NCBI GenBank assembly: GCA_001829505.1
Contig: MIBK01000146.1
Coordinates: 1-8,996 of the forward strand
Length of the DNA stretch: 8,996 bases
Direction of reading: 5' to 3'
From: Spirochaetes bacterium RBG_16_67_19
GTDB lineage: Bacteria > Spirochaetota > Spirochaetia > SZUA-6 > DRHE01
Shown here: positions 6,371 to 8,996 of the stretch, in pieces
How the letters are laid out: each line of letters starts with the position of its first letter
How positions within the stretch are numbered: position 1 is the stretch's first letter
Notes under the pieces: generated by a model
What the model saw: only the letters and a program-made list of their open reading frames with translations
What the model was told of the DNA's origin: nothing
Database searches by the model: none
Made by a program: the position numbers and the translations under genes

Positions 6371-6394
6371 CCCTCTCGCCCTCTCGCCCTCTCA
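6371..6394 (+). repeat. Three copies of an 8-bp CCCTCTCN repeat
   Basis: CCCTCTCG, CCCTCTCG and CCCTCTCA follow each other at 6371-6378, 6379-6386 and 6387-6394 in the 117-bp gap between the nitroreductase and moxR. It is a microsatellite-like pyrimidine tract. A variable-length array or a spacer is possible; no function is visible. Confidence 0.6.
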
Positions 6395-6409
6395 CCGGCA
6401 ACTTATCGC

Positions 6410-6439
6410 TTGATTCCGGCTTCTAATCTTGACTACTAT
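6410..6439 (+). promoter_or_regulatory. Possible promoter of the moxR operon
   Basis: The region just before moxR is markedly AT-richer than its surroundings. The best match is TTGATT (6410-6415), an 18-bp spacer and TACTAT (6434-6439), each four of six to consensus. This would start transcription near 6446, about 15 nt before the ATG at 6461. A second TTGACT at 6429-6434 has no matching -10. Without a longer match this is a tentative call. Confidence 0.35.
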
Positions 6440-6460
6440 TGTCATATTACGGAGGGCCTC

Positions 6461-7512
<1,052 letters not shown>

Positions 7513-7513
<1 letters not shown>

Positions 7514-7548
7514 TGGAGTGGTTCTTGGACGGGGTAGAGGTGCCGTGA
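7513..7548 (+). CDS. Mini-ORF 1 in the stop-start relay (MEWFLDGVEVP)
   Basis: An 11-codon reading frame from ATG at 7513 to TGA at 7546-7548. Its ATG overlaps the moxR stop as TAATG, and its stop overlaps the next mini-ORF's start as TGATG. A weak GAGGTG ribosome-binding-like sequence (7502-7507) lies five bases ahead. The peptide carries the same LDGVEVP tail as MoxR because it comes from the duplicated end of that gene. Whether it is translated is unknown; re-initiating ribosomes finishing moxR could read it. More likely to matter as a coupling element than as a peptide. Confidence 0.35.
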
Positions 7549-7583
7549 TGGAGTGGTTCTTGGACGGGGTAGAGGTGCCGTGA
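7548..7583 (+). CDS. Mini-ORF 2 in the stop-start relay (MEWFLDGVEVP)
   Basis: A second 11-codon frame with identical sequence, from ATG at 7548 to TGA at 7581-7583. Its start overlaps the first mini-ORF's stop (TGATG) and its stop overlaps the DUF58 start (GTGA at 7580-7583). A GAGGTG sequence (7537-7542) lies five bases ahead. It is the last step before DUF58 and uses a third reading frame. Translation is not proven. Confidence 0.35.
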   Translation: MEWFLDGVEVP

Positions 7584-8461
7584 CCGCCACCGAGCTGGCC
7601 CGGGCCGTGCGCTTTCTGGAGATCACCACGCGCAAGGCGGTGACCGCCACCTTCGCCGGGCGCTACACCAGCGCCTTCAAGGGCCGCGGCATGGAGTTCG
7701 ACGAGGTGCGGGAGTACCAGAGCGGGGACGACGTGCGCTCCATCGACTGGAACGTCTCGGCCCGCACCGGGCGCCTGCACACCAAGCGCTACGTGGAGGA
7801 GCGCGAGCTGACCATCCTGCTGCTGGTGGACCTGTCGGCCTCAGGCTCCTTCGGCAGCACGACCCGCAGCAAGGCCGAGGTGGCCGCGGAAATCTGCGCC
7901 CTGCTGGCCTTCACCGCCATCCGCAGCAACGACCGGGTGGGCCTGATCATCTTCACCGACCGGGTGCGGAAGGTGATCCCCCCCCGCAAGGGCTCCCGGC
8001 ACGTGCTGCGCCTGATCCGCGACATCCTGGCCTTCGCGCCGGCAAGCGCCGGCGAGCGCACCAGCATCAACGCGGGCCTGCAGGCCCTGTCCGCCGTGCT
8101 GAAGCGCCGGGCGGTGGTGTTCCTGGTTTCGGATTTCCAGGACCGCGGCTACGAGGCTCTGCTGAAGACCGCGGGAAAGCGGCACGACCTGATCGCCGTG
8201 CTGCTGGCCGATCCGCGCGAGCTCGGCCTCCCGGACGTGGGCCTGCTCGAGCTGGAGGACGCGGAGACCGGCGCGCGCGTGCTGGTGGATTCCGGAAGCC
8301 GCGAGGTGCGCCGCGCCTACGAGCAGGCCGGGGCCCAGGGGCGCGCCGCCCTGTCCCGGCTGTGCTCCGGCGCCGGCATCGACCTGATCCCGATCACCAT
8401 GGGCGAGGATCCGGCGCGGATCCTGGTGCGCTTCTTTCTGGCCAGAGAGAGGCGGTTGTAG
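7580..8461 (+). CDS. DUF58 (vWA-like) protein of the MoxR operon
   Basis: DUF58 family protein (293 residues), the usual partner of MoxR ATPases, thought to act as its adaptor or substrate through a vWA-like fold. The family hallmark is clear: RYTSAFKGRGMEFDEVREYQSGDDVRSIDWN at 28-58 (with key residues FKGRG, RxYxxGDDxRxIDW), followed by the metal-site-like DLSASGS at 84-90 in LLLVDLSASGSFGS and a later strand VVFLVSDFQDRG. No signal peptide is visible; probably cytosolic or peripheral. I chose GTG at 7580, which overlaps the preceding TGA as GTGA and gives the typical TELARAVRFLEITTRKAV beginning. A GTG at 7553 would add nine residues (MVLGRGRGA) coded by the repeat and is unlikely. The next gene follows after 14 nt. 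Confidence 0.9.
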   Translation: MTATELARAVRFLEITTRKAVTATFAGRYTSAFKGRGMEFDEVREYQSGDDVRSIDWNVSARTGRLHTKRYVEERELTILLLVDLSASGSFGSTTRSKAEVAAEICALLAFTAIRSNDRVGLIIFTDRVRKVIPPRKGSRHVLRLIRDILAFAPASAGERTSINAGLQALSAVLKRRAVVFLVSDFQDRGYEALLKTAGKRHDLIAVLLADPRELGLPDVGLLELEDAETGARVLVDSGSREVRRAYEQAGAQGRAALSRLCSGAGIDLIPITMGEDPARILVRFFLARERRL

Positions 8462-8475
8462 CGGGGAGGGAGGCA

Positions 8476-8996
8476 ATGAGCGGCAACCGGTTCCTGCGGG
8501 CCTGCGGGGCGGCGTTTCTTTGGCTGCCGCTGCTGAGCCTGGGGTGCGACGGCCCCGCGGCCGGGCGCGACAGCTTCGAGCTGGAGAAGGCCTACGGCCA
8601 GGGGCGGTCGGTGAGCTTCGCGGTGCGCGTGTCGCGCCTGAAGATCAGCACCGCCGAGCAGGTGGCCCTGGAGCTGGAGAGCCGCGCCGCTGAGGCCTGG
8701 CGGGTGGCCTTCCCCGAGATCGCCGAGGAGCTCGGGGAGTTCCGGGTGAGCGCGCGGGAGGCCGAGCGCCGGCGCCTGGAGCGCGACGGCTCCCTCACGG
8801 TCACCCGGGCCTACACCCTGGAGCCCTTCCTCCCTGGAGCCTACCAGATCCCCCCGCTCACCCTGGACTTCGGCGAGGCCGGCGAGGAGTTCTCCTTCTC
8901 GCTCTCCTCCGAACCGATCGTCGTGGAGGTCTCCTCGGTGCTGCCGCCCACGCTGGGCGAACAGGACCTGGAGGAAATCGCCGGGCCTGACCGCCT
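8476..8996 (+). CDS. BatD-like lipoprotein, third gene of the MoxR operon (partial)
   Basis: The reading frame from ATG 8476 runs uninterrupted off the window end (173 complete codons). A GGGGAGGGAGG sequence at 8463-8473 precedes the ATG. Residues 1-24 form a signal with an Arg-containing N-region, a hydrophobic stretch (FLWLPLLSLG) and Cys24, which fits a lipobox (LSLGC), so this is a predicted lipoprotein. Residues 40-160 are beta-rich, with VSFAVRVSRLKISTAEQVALELE near 46-68 and LEPFLPGAYQIPPLTLDFG near 116-134. These resemble the Ig-like repeats at the start of BatD-type proteins and the position in the operon fits. I cannot see the C-terminal membrane segment. The family assignment is from position and general pattern. 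Confidence 0.72.
   Translation, partial: MSGNRFLRACGAAFLWLPLLSLGCDGPAAGRDSFELEKAYGQGRSVSFAVRVSRLKISTAEQVALELESRAAEAWRVAFPEIAEELGEFRVSAREAERRRLERDGSLTVTRAYTLEPFLPGAYQIPPLTLDFGEAGEEFSFSLSSEPIVVEVSSVLPPTLGEQDLEEIAGPDR

Noticed and set aside
7553..7579. Earlier GTG start for DUF58
   Set aside because: It would add nine residues coded by the tandem repeat; the GTG at 7580 overlaps the preceding stop and gives the usual family N-terminus.
7580..7651. GTGACCGCCACC occurring twice (7580-7591 and 7640-7651) as a sign of a further duplication
   Set aside because: Flanking sequence is unrelated and the second copy falls in conserved DUF58 coding sequence; most likely chance from common codons.

Overview
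The window is a GC-rich stretch of bacterial chromosome, densely coding on both strands, with GC-heavy third codon positions. Two predicted lipoproteins with lipobox signals indicate a Gram-negative cell. The gene set (LruC-domain lipoprotein, D-Ala-D-Ala-ligase-like ATP-grasp protein, MoxR/DUF58/BatD-like operon) resembles what is seen in Deltaproteobacteria and allied phyla. That placement is an inference; no rRNA or other marker gene is present. I see no tRNA, rRNA, CRISPR array, insertion sequence, phage gene or integrase, and no gene-free stretch longer than about 130 bases.

Layout. Positions 1-129 hold a regulatory region: three helically phased GAACCTCC repeats followed by a near-consensus promoter. 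It drives a 733-residue surface lipoprotein with a LruC domain and a seven-repeat beta-propeller (130-2331). Adenosine deaminase (2352-3377) runs convergently, with only 20 bases between the stop codons. Adenosine deaminase diverges from a two-gene + strand operon (3413-4374) encoding an 81-residue protein of unknown function and a fumarylacetoacetate-hydrolase-family enzyme; the divergent promoters appear to share one TATA core. The hydrolase gene overlaps the 3' end of a convergent ATP-grasp ligase gene (4328-5311) by 47 bases. That ligase diverges from a thioesterase-nitroreductase pair (5418-6343), whose strong promoter is placed so that the mRNA would be leaderless.

From 6461 to the window end lies the start of a MoxR-type operon: MoxR AAA+ ATPase, DUF58 (von Willebrand A-like) protein, and a BatD-like lipoprotein cut by the window edge. 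Related operons usually continue with vWA-domain BatA/BatB and TPR proteins. They are thought to act as chaperone or maturation systems for envelope proteins and stress tolerance.

The most unusual structure is at the moxR-DUF58 junction. A 35-bp sequence derived from the moxR 3' end is present in three consecutive copies, the last two identical. Each extra copy forms an 11-codon mini-ORF (MEWFLDGVEVP) whose start overlaps the preceding stop (TAATG, TGATG) and whose final stop overlaps the DUF58 start (GTGA). Because the period is 35 and every unit closes itself, the array is a stop-start relay whose copy number could change without breaking either flanking gene.

Otherwise the window is mostly housekeeping and accessory metabolism, with no clear defence or mobile system.
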